This document shows, one piece after another, positions 1 to 7,976 of a stretch of 58,808 bases of DNA. The notes beneath the pieces are model-generated. The model had not been told where the DNA came from, searched no databases, and worked only from the letters and a program-made list of their open reading frames with translations. Numbering within the stretch: the first letter of the stretch is position 1; every line of letters starts with the position of its first letter. Source of the stretch: Streptomyces humi (GTDB taxonomy: Bacteria > Actinomycetota > Actinomycetes > Streptomycetales > Streptomycetaceae); contig NZ_LBMU02000108.1 in NCBI RefSeq assembly GCF_001005085.2, positions 1 to 58,808 on the forward strand, written 5' to 3'. The translations under genes were made by a program, and so were the position numbers.

Positions 1-555
1 GGACGAGTAGGCCCTGTCCGCCAGGACCATGGGAAAGGCCCGTGACCTGGGGAGGTCGAACGAGTCCTTCCCCGGCCCCTGGCATTCGTCCGTGACCTGT
101 CTGGTTGACAGCGCAGTGACTTGGTGGGCTCCCGTGCGTTGGACAGAGCGGCACGCGTGCACCGGCGGTGCCGCCGTCCCTTGTGTTCGCAGGAGTGGGA
201 CGGGGGCCGCGGTTCGGTGGCGTCTTGCGTGGCAGGTGGCCCCTGGTCTTCCCTCACAGGCCGGGGCCATCGCATCCGCCCGGTCTGTCTTGCGGTCGGG
301 TACCGCCGCGCGCCTCATGGCGGCTGTTGCTGTGCGAGCCCGGGAGCGCCATCCCTCGTGCGTGTGAACTGCGGGCGTGCGGCCGGAGGATGGCCATGGG
401 TGCTCGCTATGGTCGGGGCAGGAGCCGAGCAGCCACCCTGAGTCGCTGTTCGTGCCGCCCCGGCACCGCGCGGAGGGGTTGTCATCCCGCGGTAGAACAG
501 CCTCCATTGTTCGGCGGGGCTGTTCGCTGTCCGGTGCGCGAAGGCTCTGACGCAA
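1..555. other. No supported gene
   Basis: Several overlapping frames are open on both strands here, as expected at this GC content, but none has a recognisable domain, a credible ribosome-binding site or a sensible start. I see no tRNA and no IS end. The stretch is best treated as non-coding or decayed sequence to the left of repeat element E1. Confidence 0.5.
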
Positions 556-559
556 GGCC

Positions 560-725
560 GCCCGCCCCCGCAAGGGTTCCCAGCCTCCCTTTGGGGAGCC
601 GTGAGGGGGCGGGTCCCGCCGTCACAAGGGGCACCAAACGACAGGGCGCAACAAGGGGCCCTCACCTGGGGGGATTGGGTCGCGCCCGTCCGCAGACCAT
701 GCACCACAAGCCGGCCACGGTAGTG
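560..725. repeat. Non-coding repeat element E1 (left copy)
   Basis: This stretch is similar to 52895-53050. Shared blocks in the same order are CCGTCAC (619 / 52954), GGGCCCTCACCTGGGG (656 / 52985), ACCATGCACCAC (696 / 53025) and CGGCCAC (712 / 53041). The distance from the second to the third block is the same in both copies (about 40 bases), while the first gap differs by six bases. The minus-strand frames over the two copies also resemble each other (VHGxRTG near the start), so a small protein cannot be excluded. A conserved leader, a regulatory RNA or a replication/transfer site is equally possible. Function unknown. Confidence 0.6.
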
Positions 726-878
726 GAGTACGCGCGGGTTCTGGACGGCCGTCGACAACCTGAGAACGCGCATCTCAGCAGGTCGACCGGGGGACGCGGC
801 TCCCCCGGCCGCTCCTGTGGAATCTTCGCAGGAACTCGCAAAATCTGACGATGTCGGGGGCGGGCGCGGGGCGGGTGG

Positions 879-1241
879 TCATCGCGGCCGGGTCTGGGTA
901 ACGCGCCACAGGCGGCGGGGCAGGTCGCCCTCCTCGAAGGCGTGGACCTCGTCCAGGCTCCAGCCCTCGGCGAGGGAGTCGACGACGGCCCGGTCGAAGA
1001 AGTGGACGGCGAAGCCGCCGTGCTCCCAGACGGTGAATCCCCGGCGGGCGAAGTACAGGGCGTCGCGGCCGTGGCCGGCGCCGAGTTCGAGGACGTCGCG
1101 CGCGCCGGCGACCCGCAAGGCGGCCGCGGCGTGGACGGCCGGTGCCGACGGCTCGGCGCCGTACATGCCCGGGTGGACGGCGTACGTGCTCTGCCAGTGC
1201 GCCCTCTGCGCTTCGGCCAGGTCCTGCTCGTCGCCCGTCAC
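879..1241 (-). pseudogene. Class I SAM methyltransferase with internal deletion
   Basis: The 120-residue frame begins like an actinobacterial SAM-dependent methyltransferase and contains the SAM-binding motif I (VLELGAGHGRD, residues 50-60). At about residue 71 it jumps directly to what looks like the C-terminal end of such enzymes (WEHGGFAVHFFDR, then EEGDLPRRLWRV). Family members are usually around 200 residues, so roughly 80-100 residues holding the rest of the fold are missing, yet the frame stays open. I infer an in-frame deletion near base 1028. The product should not bind substrate normally. It lies opposite the CmtR-like gene, where an intact copy could have belonged to the same metal or metalloid cluster. 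Confidence 0.7.
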
Positions 1242-1318
1242 GTTCCTCAGCCCTCTCCCTGCTGGTCAGTGCCCCGATCGTAGGTCCACCAGATTCGGCG
1301 ACGATAATCCACGCTTAA

Positions 1319-1343
1319 GTGAATTCACGATTTGCTGTACTGT
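1319..1343 (+). promoter_or_regulatory. Candidate operator/promoter of the CmtR-like gene
   Basis: A perfect 10-bp palindrome GTGAATTCAC occupies 1319-1328. A TACTGT box at 1338-1343 fits a -10 element seven bases before the GTG at 1350, which has no visible ribosome-binding site, so the mRNA is probably leaderless. A palindrome just upstream of the -10 box is a plausible place for ArsR/SmtB-type autorepression. This is inferred from position and symmetry only. Confidence 0.4.
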
Positions 1344-1349
1344 CATGGG

Positions 1350-1685
1350 GTGCTGACCGTTGCCTCCGACATCGACGTGCTGGCCCGCTTCGGCCGCGCG
1401 CTCGCCGACCCGATCCGCTGCCGCATCCTCCTCGCGTTGCGCCAGGCCCCGGCCTACCCGGCCGAGCTCGCCGACACGCTCGGCGTCTCCCGCACCCGGC
1501 TGTCCAACCACCTGGCCTGCCTGCGCGACTGCGGCCTCGTCGTCACCGCCCCGGACGGGCGCCGCACCCGCTACGAGCTCGCCGACGAACGCCTCGGCCA
1601 CGCCCTGGAGCACCTGCTGGCCGCCGTGGTGGCGGTCGAGTCCGACCAGACGTGCCCGGACGCCGCCACGAAGGACTGCTGCTGA
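1350..1685 (+). CDS. cmtR: ArsR/SmtB-family metal sensor, CmtR-like
   Basis: This 111-residue winged-helix repressor would sense soft metals and derepress the downstream transporter. From the GTG at 1350 it aligns without gaps to Mycobacterium tuberculosis CmtR as I recall it. It keeps that protein's Cd/Pb ligands: Cys57 and Cys61 in the recognition-helix segment HLACLRDCGLV, and Cys102 in the C-terminal tail (ESDQTC). Cys24 is also kept, and the protein ends in an extra Cys-Cys pair. A TTG six codons upstream would also open the frame, but the GTG start gives the co-linear alignment. The stop codon overlaps the next ATG by one base, so the two genes are probably co-transcribed and translationally coupled. 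The metal specificity is inferred from the cysteine pattern. Confidence 0.88.
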   Translation: MLTVASDIDVLARFGRALADPIRCRILLALRQAPAYPAELADTLGVSRTRLSNHLACLRDCGLVVTAPDGRRTRYELADERLGHALEHLLAAVVAVESDQTCPDAATKDCC

Positions 1686-2401
1686 TGGCCGCGATATCCC
1701 TCGGCCCGTCCCCGGCCCGCCGCGACGCGCTCGCCCGGCGCATCCGGCTGCTGGTCGCCGCGACCATCACCTACAACGTCATCGAGGCGGTCGTCGCCCT
1801 TACCGCTGGCACGATCGCCTCCTCGACCGCGCTGGTCGGCTTCGGGCTGGACTCCGTGATCGAGGTGTCCTCCGCCGCGGCGGTCGCCTGGCAGTTCTCC
1901 GCCCGCGACCACGCCGTGCGCGACGCCCGCGAGAAGTCCACCCTGCGGATCATCGCCGTATCCTTCTTCGCGCTGGCCGCCTACATCACCTTCGACGCCG
2001 TCCGCGCGCTCGCCGGCACCAGCGAGGCCGACCGCTCGATCCCCGGCATCGTCATCGCCGCCCTGTCCCTGGCGATCATGCCGTTCCTCTCCGCCGCGCA
2101 GCGGCGCGCGGGCCGCGAGCTCGGCTCCGCCTCCGCGGTCGCCGACTCCAAGCAGACCCTGCTGTGCACCTACCTCTCCGCCGTCCTCCTGGTCGGCCTG
2201 GTCCTCAACGCCACCCTCGGATGGTCCTGGGCCGACCCGATCGCCGCTCTGGTCATCGCCGCCATCGCCGTCAAGGAAGGCCGCGACGCCTGGCAGGGCA
2301 ACGGCTGCTGCGCACCCACCGCCCAGGCGGCACCCGCCGGGGCTGCCGCGGCCGAGGCAGACCCGTGCGGCTGCACGCCAGGCTGCACCCGCTGCTCGTG
2401 A
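1685..2401 (+). CDS. Cation diffusion facilitator-type transporter with Cys-rich tail
   Basis: This 238-residue integral membrane protein has about six hydrophobic segments and resembles the CDF/TMEM163-like cation transporter group. Acidic membrane motifs FGLDSVIE (second helix region) and VADSKQT (fifth helix region) are visible and would supply the transport-site aspartates. The C-terminus is rich in cysteine (GNGCC, then DPCGCTPGCTRCS) and could bind soft metals before export. Its ATG overlaps the stop of the CmtR-like gene, so it is the likely target of that repressor. In mycobacteria CmtR controls a P-type ATPase; here a CDF protein takes that place. Substrate (Cd, Pb or Zn) is inferred from context. 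Confidence 0.82.
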   Translation: MAAISLGPSPARRDALARRIRLLVAATITYNVIEAVVALTAGTIASSTALVGFGLDSVIEVSSAAAVAWQFSARDHAVRDAREKSTLRIIAVSFFALAAYITFDAVRALAGTSEADRSIPGIVIAALSLAIMPFLSAAQRRAGRELGSASAVADSKQTLLCTYLSAVLLVGLVLNATLGWSWADPIAALVIAAIAVKEGRDAWQGNGCCAPTAQAAPAGAAAAEADPCGCTPGCTRCS

Positions 2402-2480
2402 ACATCATGTTGCCGGTCCGCAGCTCGGCGGCCTGGCCCGCCGATACTGGCCGGGCAATCACGAAGCGGCGGGGGCAGCG

Positions 2481-3263
2481 GTGGAGTGGACGATCTGGGC
2501 CGGGTTCGCGGCCGGCCTGCTGATCTCGACGCTAACCGCTCCGGTCGGCGTGTCCGGAGCGGTCTTCCTCCTCCCCGTTCAGCTCAGCGTCCTCGGCGTG
2601 CCGAGCCCGGCGGTCACCCCGACGAACCTGCTGTTCAACGTGGTGGCCGGGCCCGGCGCCCTGTGGCGCTACCGCCGCGACGGCGCCTTACGCGGCACTC
2701 TGGCCCGGCGCCTGGTCACCTGGACACTGCCCGGCGTCCTGGTCGGCGCCGCCATTCGCGTCTTCGCCCTCCCCGGCCCCGGCGTCTTCCGACTCTTGGT
2801 CGCCGCCTTCCTCCTGCCGCTCGGCAGCTGGCTGTGCTGGCGCACCCTGCGCCCCGCCCGGCGCCGGCCGGACACGGCCGAACCGTCGTCGCTCGCCCTC
2901 GCGGTCCTCGCCCTGACGGTCGGAGTGGTCGGCGGGATCTACGGGATCGGCGGCGGCTCACTGCTCGGGCCCGTCCTCGCCGCGCGCGGCCTGCCCATGG
3001 CCCGCATCGCACCAGCCACCCTCGCTACGACCTTCACCACCTCCGTCGCCGGAGCCGCCGCCTACGCGGTGCTGGCCCTGGCGAGCCCCGGACCTGTGGC
3101 CCCCGACTGGTGGCTGGGGCTGGCCTGCGGTGCGGGCGGTCTGATCGGCGGCTACCTCGGCGCCCGGCTCCAGCCTCACCTGCCCGAGACCGCGCTGCGG
3201 CTCCTGCTCGGCGCTCTCGCCGCCGCCCTCGGCGCGCTGTACGCCGCCCAGGCCCTGAACTGA
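2481..3263 (+). CDS. TSUP (TauE/SafE) family membrane permease
   Basis: The 260-residue protein has about eight hydrophobic stretches and the glycine-rich signatures of the sulfite exporter TauE/SafE family: SxLTAPVGVSGAVFLLP near the N-terminus and GIYGIGGGSLLGP after the central loop. Such permeases move sulfite, sulfonates or small organic anions. It starts at a GTG with a G-rich stretch a few bases upstream, 79 bases after the CDF gene and on the same strand, so it may be the third gene of the metal operon. Nothing in the sequence fixes its substrate. Confidence 0.8.
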   Translation: MEWTIWAGFAAGLLISTLTAPVGVSGAVFLLPVQLSVLGVPSPAVTPTNLLFNVVAGPGALWRYRRDGALRGTLARRLVTWTLPGVLVGAAIRVFALPGPGVFRLLVAAFLLPLGSWLCWRTLRPARRRPDTAEPSSLALAVLALTVGVVGGIYGIGGGSLLGPVLAARGLPMARIAPATLATTFTTSVAGAAAYAVLALASPGPVAPDWWLGLACGAGGLIGGYLGARLQPHLPETALRLLLGALAAALGALYAAQALN

Positions 3264-3277
3264 GCCCGGGCGGCCGG

Positions 3278-3613
3278 TCAGTGGCCTCGCGGGGCGTACA
3301 TGATGACCGCCATCCCCGCGAGGCAGACCAGGACGCCGATCACGTCGAAGCGGTCGGGGCGGTAGCCGTCGGCCACCATGCCCCAGGCGATCGACCCGGC
3401 CACGAAGATCCCCCCGTACGCGGCGAGGATGCGCCCGAAGTTGTCGTCGGACTGGAAGGTGGCGACCACCCCGTACAGGCCGAGCGCGATGACGCCGGCG
3501 CCGATCCAGATCCAGCCCTTGTGCTCGCGGACGCCCTGCCAGACCAGCCAGGCACCCCTGATCTCGAACAGCGCGGCGACGACGAACAGGGCGATGGAGC
3601 GGGCGACGAGCAC
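3278..3613 (-). CDS. YnfA/UPF0060-family small membrane protein
   Basis: This 111-residue protein has four hydrophobic segments, the size and layout of the YnfA (UPF0060) family, which is related to small multidrug-resistance transporters. The family-typical stretches RGAWLVWQGVREHKGW, YGVVATFQSD and AAYGGIFVAGSIAWG are present. It starts at a GTG (3613) and converges on the TSUP gene with only 14 bases between the stops. YnfA genes often sit in metal- or metalloid-resistance neighbourhoods, as here. A transport role is family knowledge, not shown by this sequence. Confidence 0.88.
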   Translation of the reverse strand: MLVARSIALFVVAALFEIRGAWLVWQGVREHKGWIWIGAGVIALGLYGVVATFQSDDNFGRILAAYGGIFVAGSIAWGMVADGYRPDRFDVIGVLVCLAGMAVIMYAPRGH

Positions 3614-3756
3614 GGCGGGGACTCTCCGGAGCAGGGGGAAGCGGGCAGGGCAGGAGAAGGAGCGCGCGGTCAGGCGGCCGGGGTCAGCAGCCCGGCACCG
3701 TCGGCCGGCACGCGCACCTCCAAGTGGAGATGAGCGCCGTCGAGGTGGAGCCGGAA

Positions 3757-3831
3757 GTCGTCCGCAAAAGGGCCACGAAGCTCAGCCCACAGCGCCGCGC
3801 CGACCTCGACCAGCTCGGGGTGCGCTGGTAG
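3757..3831 (+). pseudogene. C-terminal remnant of a helicase-associated-domain protein
   Basis: The last 24 codons read VVRKRATKLSPQRR... and end DLDQLGVRW-stop. They match the end of the complete helicase at 53955-56429 (NVRKRAAKLSPQRR... DLDQLGMRW-stop) almost residue for residue. Upstream in the same frame only scraps remain (AHLQ, SAVEVE), recalling HLQAPRKAVEIV in the intact gene. This is therefore the 3' end of a decayed paralogue. It lies about 3.2 kb downstream of element E1, as the intact helicase end lies about 3.4 kb downstream of E2. From here to 4129 I see no gene. Confidence 0.85.
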
Positions 3832-4129
3832 CCGGCACACCAAGACGTGAAGGCGGCCCGCCCCGGGAGATCCGGGTCGGGCCACTGACGTGTGCGTGGT
3901 CGTGAAGGGCGGTCGCCTACGCGGCGAAAGGCTCCATGAGGCTTCAGCCGAACGAACTTCCTCATGGGCAATAGGTGAGGCCCGGGGACACAGTCCCCTC
4001 CACAACCACGCTGCCCATAACGCAGGCGGGCGGCCGGCCATTCCCCGGAGACAGCCAAAGCCGGCAAGGTGCCGCCGCCGCTCAGCAGGTGCCCGCTCCA
4101 GAAGTCCAGTACATCCGGGATCATGAACC

Positions 4130-5005
4130 ATGCTTCCGGATGCCTGGCACCTCACCGAAGACATCGACGACTTCCTCGCCCGCGCCGGAGACTTTCTCCG
4201 CTCGTGCCCCGCTCTGCACAACACGCCGCTCACCACACTGGAAAAGTGGCAGTCCCAGCCGGGCGGGTTCATCCCAGGAGCCGTCCTCTTCGGCCGACTG
4301 GAGTCGGCGGGCGAGACACAAGCGATCTTCTACCGCCCGCCGACCCGCCGGCTGACCCTCACGGCACTCTCCCCCGAGCGTGCCGACGCCCTCGCCGTCT
4401 ATCTGACCGGCCTCGGCCACACCCTCGCAGGTGTCACCGCGGACCACGACACCGCCACCGCATTCGCCGAAGCCTGGCAGCGGCACACCGGCGCGACGCC
4501 CACACTCCGCGTCCGGATGCACCTCTACCGCCTCGACACCCTCACCCCTCCGAACCCGCACCCAGACGGCCACAGTCGCCCGGTGGGCGAGCGGGACCAC
4601 GACCGTCTCGTGCGCTGGTGCCGTGGGCTCGCTGCCGACCTCGGCGAGACCGTCACCATCAACGCCTCATCCTGGGCCAGCACCCGCTTCGCCGAGAAGA
4701 GCTACACCTTCTGGGAGACCCCGGACGGCACCCCCGTCTCCATGGCAGGCGTGAACCCGATGGTCGCCGGCATGGTCCGGGTGGATCCCGTCTACACCCC
4801 AGCCCATCTCCGCGGACGCGGCTACGCAGCCGGCGTCACCGCAGAGGTGAGCCGGGCCGCGCGCGCCGCAGGAGCCACAGAAGTCGTGCTCTACACGAAC
4901 GCGGACAACCCCACCAGCAATGCTCTCTACCAACGCCTCGGATACCGCAGGATCACCGACTGGGCTGCGTACGACTTCACCCACGCCACACCAGAAACCA
5001 GCTGA
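4130..5005 (+). CDS. GNAT-family N-acetyltransferase
   Basis: The 291-residue protein carries a C-terminal GNAT fold. RVDPVYTPAHLRGRGYAAGVTAEV contains the acetyl-CoA pyrophosphate-binding loop (RGRGYA), followed by VVLYTNADNPTSNALYQRLGYR, the usual motif B end. The N-terminal half (about residues 1-130) looks like a degenerate second GNAT-like domain, as in other actinobacterial proteins of this length. Substrate unknown. The start is the first ATG of the frame; no strong ribosome-binding site is visible. It precedes a nucleotidyltransferase-family gene on the same strand with a 43-base gap, but there is no evidence that the two work together. Confidence 0.8.
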   Translation: MLPDAWHLTEDIDDFLARAGDFLRSCPALHNTPLTTLEKWQSQPGGFIPGAVLFGRLESAGETQAIFYRPPTRRLTLTALSPERADALAVYLTGLGHTLAGVTADHDTATAFAEAWQRHTGATPTLRVRMHLYRLDTLTPPNPHPDGHSRPVGERDHDRLVRWCRGLAADLGETVTINASSWASTRFAEKSYTFWETPDGTPVSMAGVNPMVAGMVRVDPVYTPAHLRGRGYAAGVTAEVSRAARAAGATEVVLYTNADNPTSNALYQRLGYRRITDWAAYDFTHATPETS

Positions 5006-5048
5006 GAAGCAGGTGTCGACGACATTGGCTCTGTCCGCAATTCCGTGA

Positions 5049-5684
5049 ATGATCTTGCAGCAGTACCCTCGCCCAGTGACACGCACCGAGACGCCGTGGG
5101 GTCCCTGGGAGCCAGCTCCCCTGGCCGATGTGGCGACGCTGTTCTCATCGGTCGGTGTCCCCTGGTGGGTTGCCGGGGGTCACGCCATCGAGCTCGCGGT
5201 CGGCTACTCGTTCCGAGAGCACAGCGATCTCGATGTCCTGTTGCTGCGGCGCGACCAACGCGTCGTTCAGCTGCTGCTGCCTGCATGGGAGTGGTGGGCA
5301 GCGGATCCGCCCGGGACTCTCAGGCCGTGGGAGCCCGGAGAGATATTGTCCGCCGAGGTCCACGACGTCTGGTGCCGTCCCGGCCCTTCGGAACCCTGGC
5401 AGATCCAGATCATGCTCGATGAGGCGGAGGGTCGGGACTGGATTTCCAGACGATGTGCCCAGGTCAGGCGCCCCATCGACCTATTGGGCACGCGCTCGCC
5501 AGAAGGCGTTCCCTACTTGGCGCCAGAGGTCCAGCTCTACTACAAAGCCCACCAACCCCGGCCGAAGGACGAAGAGGACTTCCGCGCCGCATTGCCGGCG
5601 CTCGATGCACGGCAGCGAGAATGGCTGGTGACTGCCATCATCCGAGCATACGGAGATCTTCCCTGGTGCGAGAACCTTCGGTGA
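5049..5684 (+). CDS. Nucleotidyltransferase, aminoglycoside adenylyltransferase-like
   Basis: The protein has the nucleotidyltransferase signature GGHAIELAVG...HSDLDVLLLRRD, in which the two aspartates of DLD would bind the catalytic metals. This resembles the family around aminoglycoside 2''-adenylyltransferase, many members of which act on unknown substrates. Length is 211 residues from ATG 5049. A GTG at 5076 would start the protein at MTRTETPWG and is equally reasonable because neither start has a clear ribosome-binding site. Antibiotic resistance should not be assumed from family membership alone. Confidence 0.72.
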   Translation: MILQQYPRPVTRTETPWGPWEPAPLADVATLFSSVGVPWWVAGGHAIELAVGYSFREHSDLDVLLLRRDQRVVQLLLPAWEWWAADPPGTLRPWEPGEILSAEVHDVWCRPGPSEPWQIQIMLDEAEGRDWISRRCAQVRRPIDLLGTRSPEGVPYLAPEVQLYYKAHQPRPKDEEDFRAALPALDARQREWLVTAIIRAYGDLPWCENLR

Positions 5685-5736
5685 TGCAACGGCCCCCACG
5701 GGCCTCAGGGAGGCCCACCGCGCCTACCTGGACGCC

Positions 5737-6054
5737 ATGGTCGAAGGGGACACCACAACTCTCGAAGGCTTGCTCGCGGAGGACTTCACCCTCAGCCACA
5801 TGACCGGATACGTGCAGCCGAAGGCGGAGTGGCTGGCGCAGATGTGTCAGGGGCGGTTCGTCTACCACTTCATCGAGGTGAAGGCCACCGCGTTCGACAT
5901 CGATGACGACGGCACGGCCCGCTTGACGGCCCCGGCCCTGACCGATGCCGCTGTGTACGGCACCCGCGCCAACTGGCGCCTGCGTCTGGCCACCGAATAC
6001 GACCGTCACGGCGATGTGTGGGTCGCGCAGCGGACCGTCGCCACCACCTGGTGA
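5737..6054 (+). pseudogene. NTF2/SnoaL-like domain protein lacking its normal start
   Basis: The frame encodes an NTF2-like alpha+beta barrel domain (LLAEDFTLSHMTGYVQPKAEWLAQM, then the strands to TVATTW-stop). The first helix of the domain, LREAHRAYLDAM, is encoded in the same frame immediately upstream of the only ATG (5737). Between the in-frame stop at 5629-5631 and 5737 there is no ATG, GTG or TTG, only a CTG at 5632. The gene therefore either starts at a rare codon, makes a protein lacking its first helix, or has lost its start. It overlaps the end of the nucleotidyltransferase gene in another frame. Confidence 0.6.
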
Positions 6055-6124
6055 CCTACGCCACCGGTCTCGCGGGTGCCTGACCTGGTCTTCCCCTGGA
6101 CCGAACTGGTGCAGGGGACCGGAT

Positions 6125-7171
6125 TCACGGCTGGCTGACCGTGAGGAGCGACTTGATCGCGCGGCGCTCGTCCATGGCGGCGTAGGCGTCGGCGACGTGG
6201 TCGAGGTCGGTGGAGTAGTTGAAGACGAGTCCGGGGTTGATTGTTCCGTCCAGGATGTGGGGCAGCAGTTCGGGGATGTAGCGGCGGGCGGGGGCGACGC
6301 CGCCCTTGATACCGACGTTCTTCCAGAAGAGGGTCTTGTACTCGAACTTCTCGTAGAGCGGGACGCCGACGGCGCCGATCATGCCGCCGGCGCGGACGAT
6401 GCCGGCGGCCGTCTCGACGGACTGGTCGGTGCCGACGCATTCGAGCGCGACGTCGACGCCGGCGCCGTCGGTGAGACTGAGGACGGCCGTGACGGCGTCG
6501 TCGCCGCGTTCGGCGACGATGTCGGTGGCGCCGAACTCCTTCGCGAGAGCCTGCCGGTCGGCGTGGCGGCTGAGCGCGATGATCCGGCCGGCGCCGAGGA
6601 GTTTGGCGGCCAGCACGGCGGAGAGGCCGACCGCGCCGTCACCGACGACGGCGACGGTGTCGCCTTCCTTCACGCCTGCGCTCGCGGCGGCGTGGTAGCC
6701 GGTGCACATGACGTCGGAGAGTGCGGTGAAGGAGGCGAGCTGGGCGTCGGTGAACCCGTCGGCCGGTGCAGGGACCTTCACGAGGGTTGTGTCGGCGTAG
6801 GGTGCGCGGACCTTCTCGCCCTGGCCGCCGTCGCTCTCGCCGTCGCCGAAGGCTCCTCCGTGTTCGCAGTTGGATTCGAACCCGGCCTGGCAGGCGGGGC
6901 AGGTGCCGTCGTTGTAGGTGAAGGGGGCGATGACGAAGTCGCCGACGGCCAGGTTCCTCACGTCCTCACCGACCGCCTCGACGACGCCGACGTACTCGTG
7001 GCCGATGCTGCCCACCTTGTGGGGGTTGATGCCGCGGTAGTACCAGAGGTCGGAGCCGCAGACGCAGCCGCGCACGACGCGGACGACGGCGTCGGTCGGC
7101 TGCTGGACGGTGGGGTCGGGGCGATGGCCGAGCTCGATGCGCTTCTCGCCCCGGAAGATGGCTGCCTTCAT
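6125..7171 (-). CDS. Zinc-dependent alcohol dehydrogenase family protein
   Basis: This 348-residue medium-chain dehydrogenase has the catalytic zinc ligands in GCVCGSD and GHEYVG, a shortened structural-zinc loop (CPACQAGFESNC) and the nucleotide-binding motif VVGDGAVGLSAV in the middle. It should oxidise an alcohol or reduce an aldehyde with NAD(P). The ATG at 7171 follows a good GAGGAG ribosome-binding site. It is the last gene of a five-gene minus-strand operon that begins with an MFS exporter; the gap to the gene before it is 10 bases. The physiological substrate cannot be read from the sequence. Confidence 0.88.
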   Translation of the reverse strand: MKAAIFRGEKRIELGHRPDPTVQQPTDAVVRVVRGCVCGSDLWYYRGINPHKVGSIGHEYVGVVEAVGEDVRNLAVGDFVIAPFTYNDGTCPACQAGFESNCEHGGAFGDGESDGGQGEKVRAPYADTTLVKVPAPADGFTDAQLASFTALSDVMCTGYHAAASAGVKEGDTVAVVGDGAVGLSAVLAAKLLGAGRIIALSRHADRQALAKEFGATDIVAERGDDAVTAVLSLTDGAGVDVALECVGTDQSVETAAGIVRAGGMIGAVGVPLYEKFEYKTLFWKNVGIKGGVAPARRYIPELLPHILDGTINPGLVFNYSTDLDHVADAYAAMDERRAIKSLLTVSQP

Positions 7172-7181
7172 GGCTGTCTCC

Positions 7182-7976
7182 TCAGATGTCGGGTGTCAGG
7201 GGGGTGTGGGCGTGGCGGCGCAGGTCGGCGCGGACACGTTCGGGTTCTGCCTGCGGTCGTGGTCCGGGCCGGTCGCGGGCGCCGTCGAGGTCGCCCGGCC
7301 GGTCGGCTTCGGCGGCTTGGAACGCGGTCGGCCAGTCGACGAGGGCCGGCCCGTCGGCCGAGAAGACCTCCACGGTCCTCCCCGTCGCGGACGGGGTCAG
7401 CAGGGCTTGGACGATCGTCTCGGCTACGTGGTCGCGGCGGACGGGCCCGTACTCGATCTGGTCGCCCTGGCGCAGGTCCACCGCCTGGTGGGAGGTGCTG
7501 CCGGCGTCGAACCAGCCGGGCCGGACGATCGTGTACGGCAGTTCGCCGGCCCGCAGGAGCCGCTCACCGCGTCGCTTCCACTCCAGCAGTTCCCGCGACT
7601 GCCCGCCGGCCGCCGTGACCCCGATCGAACTCATCAGCACCACGGGCACGCGATGTCCGTCCAGCGCGTCGAGTACCGCGGGCACGGCGCCGTAGTCGAC
7701 CGCGGCGTAGTCGCCGGACCCGTAGGGCGCTCCGTGGGTCATCACGACGGCGTCGACGCCAGCGACGGCGACGCGCACGGCCGGCTGATCGGCCAGTTCG
7801 CCTGCCACCACCTCGACGCCATCGGGCAGCGACCGCCGGGCGCGGTCGGGGTCGCGGCTGAGCACGCGCGGCAGGCGACCCAGCTCGAGCAGGCGGGCGG
7901 CGACGAGGCGGCCGATGCTGCCCGTCCCGCCGATGACCAGGACGCGGTTGATGCTCGGACGGGTTAGCCGCGTCAT
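7182..7976 (-). CDS. NmrA-like NAD(P)-binding reductase
   Basis: An atypical short-chain dehydrogenase of 264 residues. The N-terminal Rossmann motif VLVIGGTGSIGRLVAARLLELG is the NmrA/isoflavone-reductase type. It is followed by VVMTHGAPYGSG, VLMSSIGV and YTIVRPGWF, which mark the active-site side of the fold. The extreme C-terminus is arginine- and proline-rich and may be disordered. Its start overlaps the preceding dehydrogenase stop by four bases (ATGA), so translation is coupled. Such proteins are either NADPH-dependent reductases or redox-sensing regulators. Confidence 0.85.
   Translation of the reverse strand: MTRLTRPSINRVLVIGGTGSIGRLVAARLLELGRLPRVLSRDPDRARRSLPDGVEVVAGELADQPAVRVAVAGVDAVVMTHGAPYGSGDYAAVDYGAVPAVLDALDGHRVPVVLMSSIGVTAAGGQSRELLEWKRRGERLLRAGELPYTIVRPGWFDAGSTSHQAVDLRQGDQIEYGPVRRDHVAETIVQALLTPSATGRTVEVFSADGPALVDWPTAFQAAEADRPGDLDGARDRPGPRPQAEPERVRADLRRHAHTPLTPDI

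Noticed and set aside
5049..5684. Aminoglycoside resistance gene
   Set aside because: Only the nucleotidyltransferase fold motif supports it; related genes in actinomycetes often have no resistance role.
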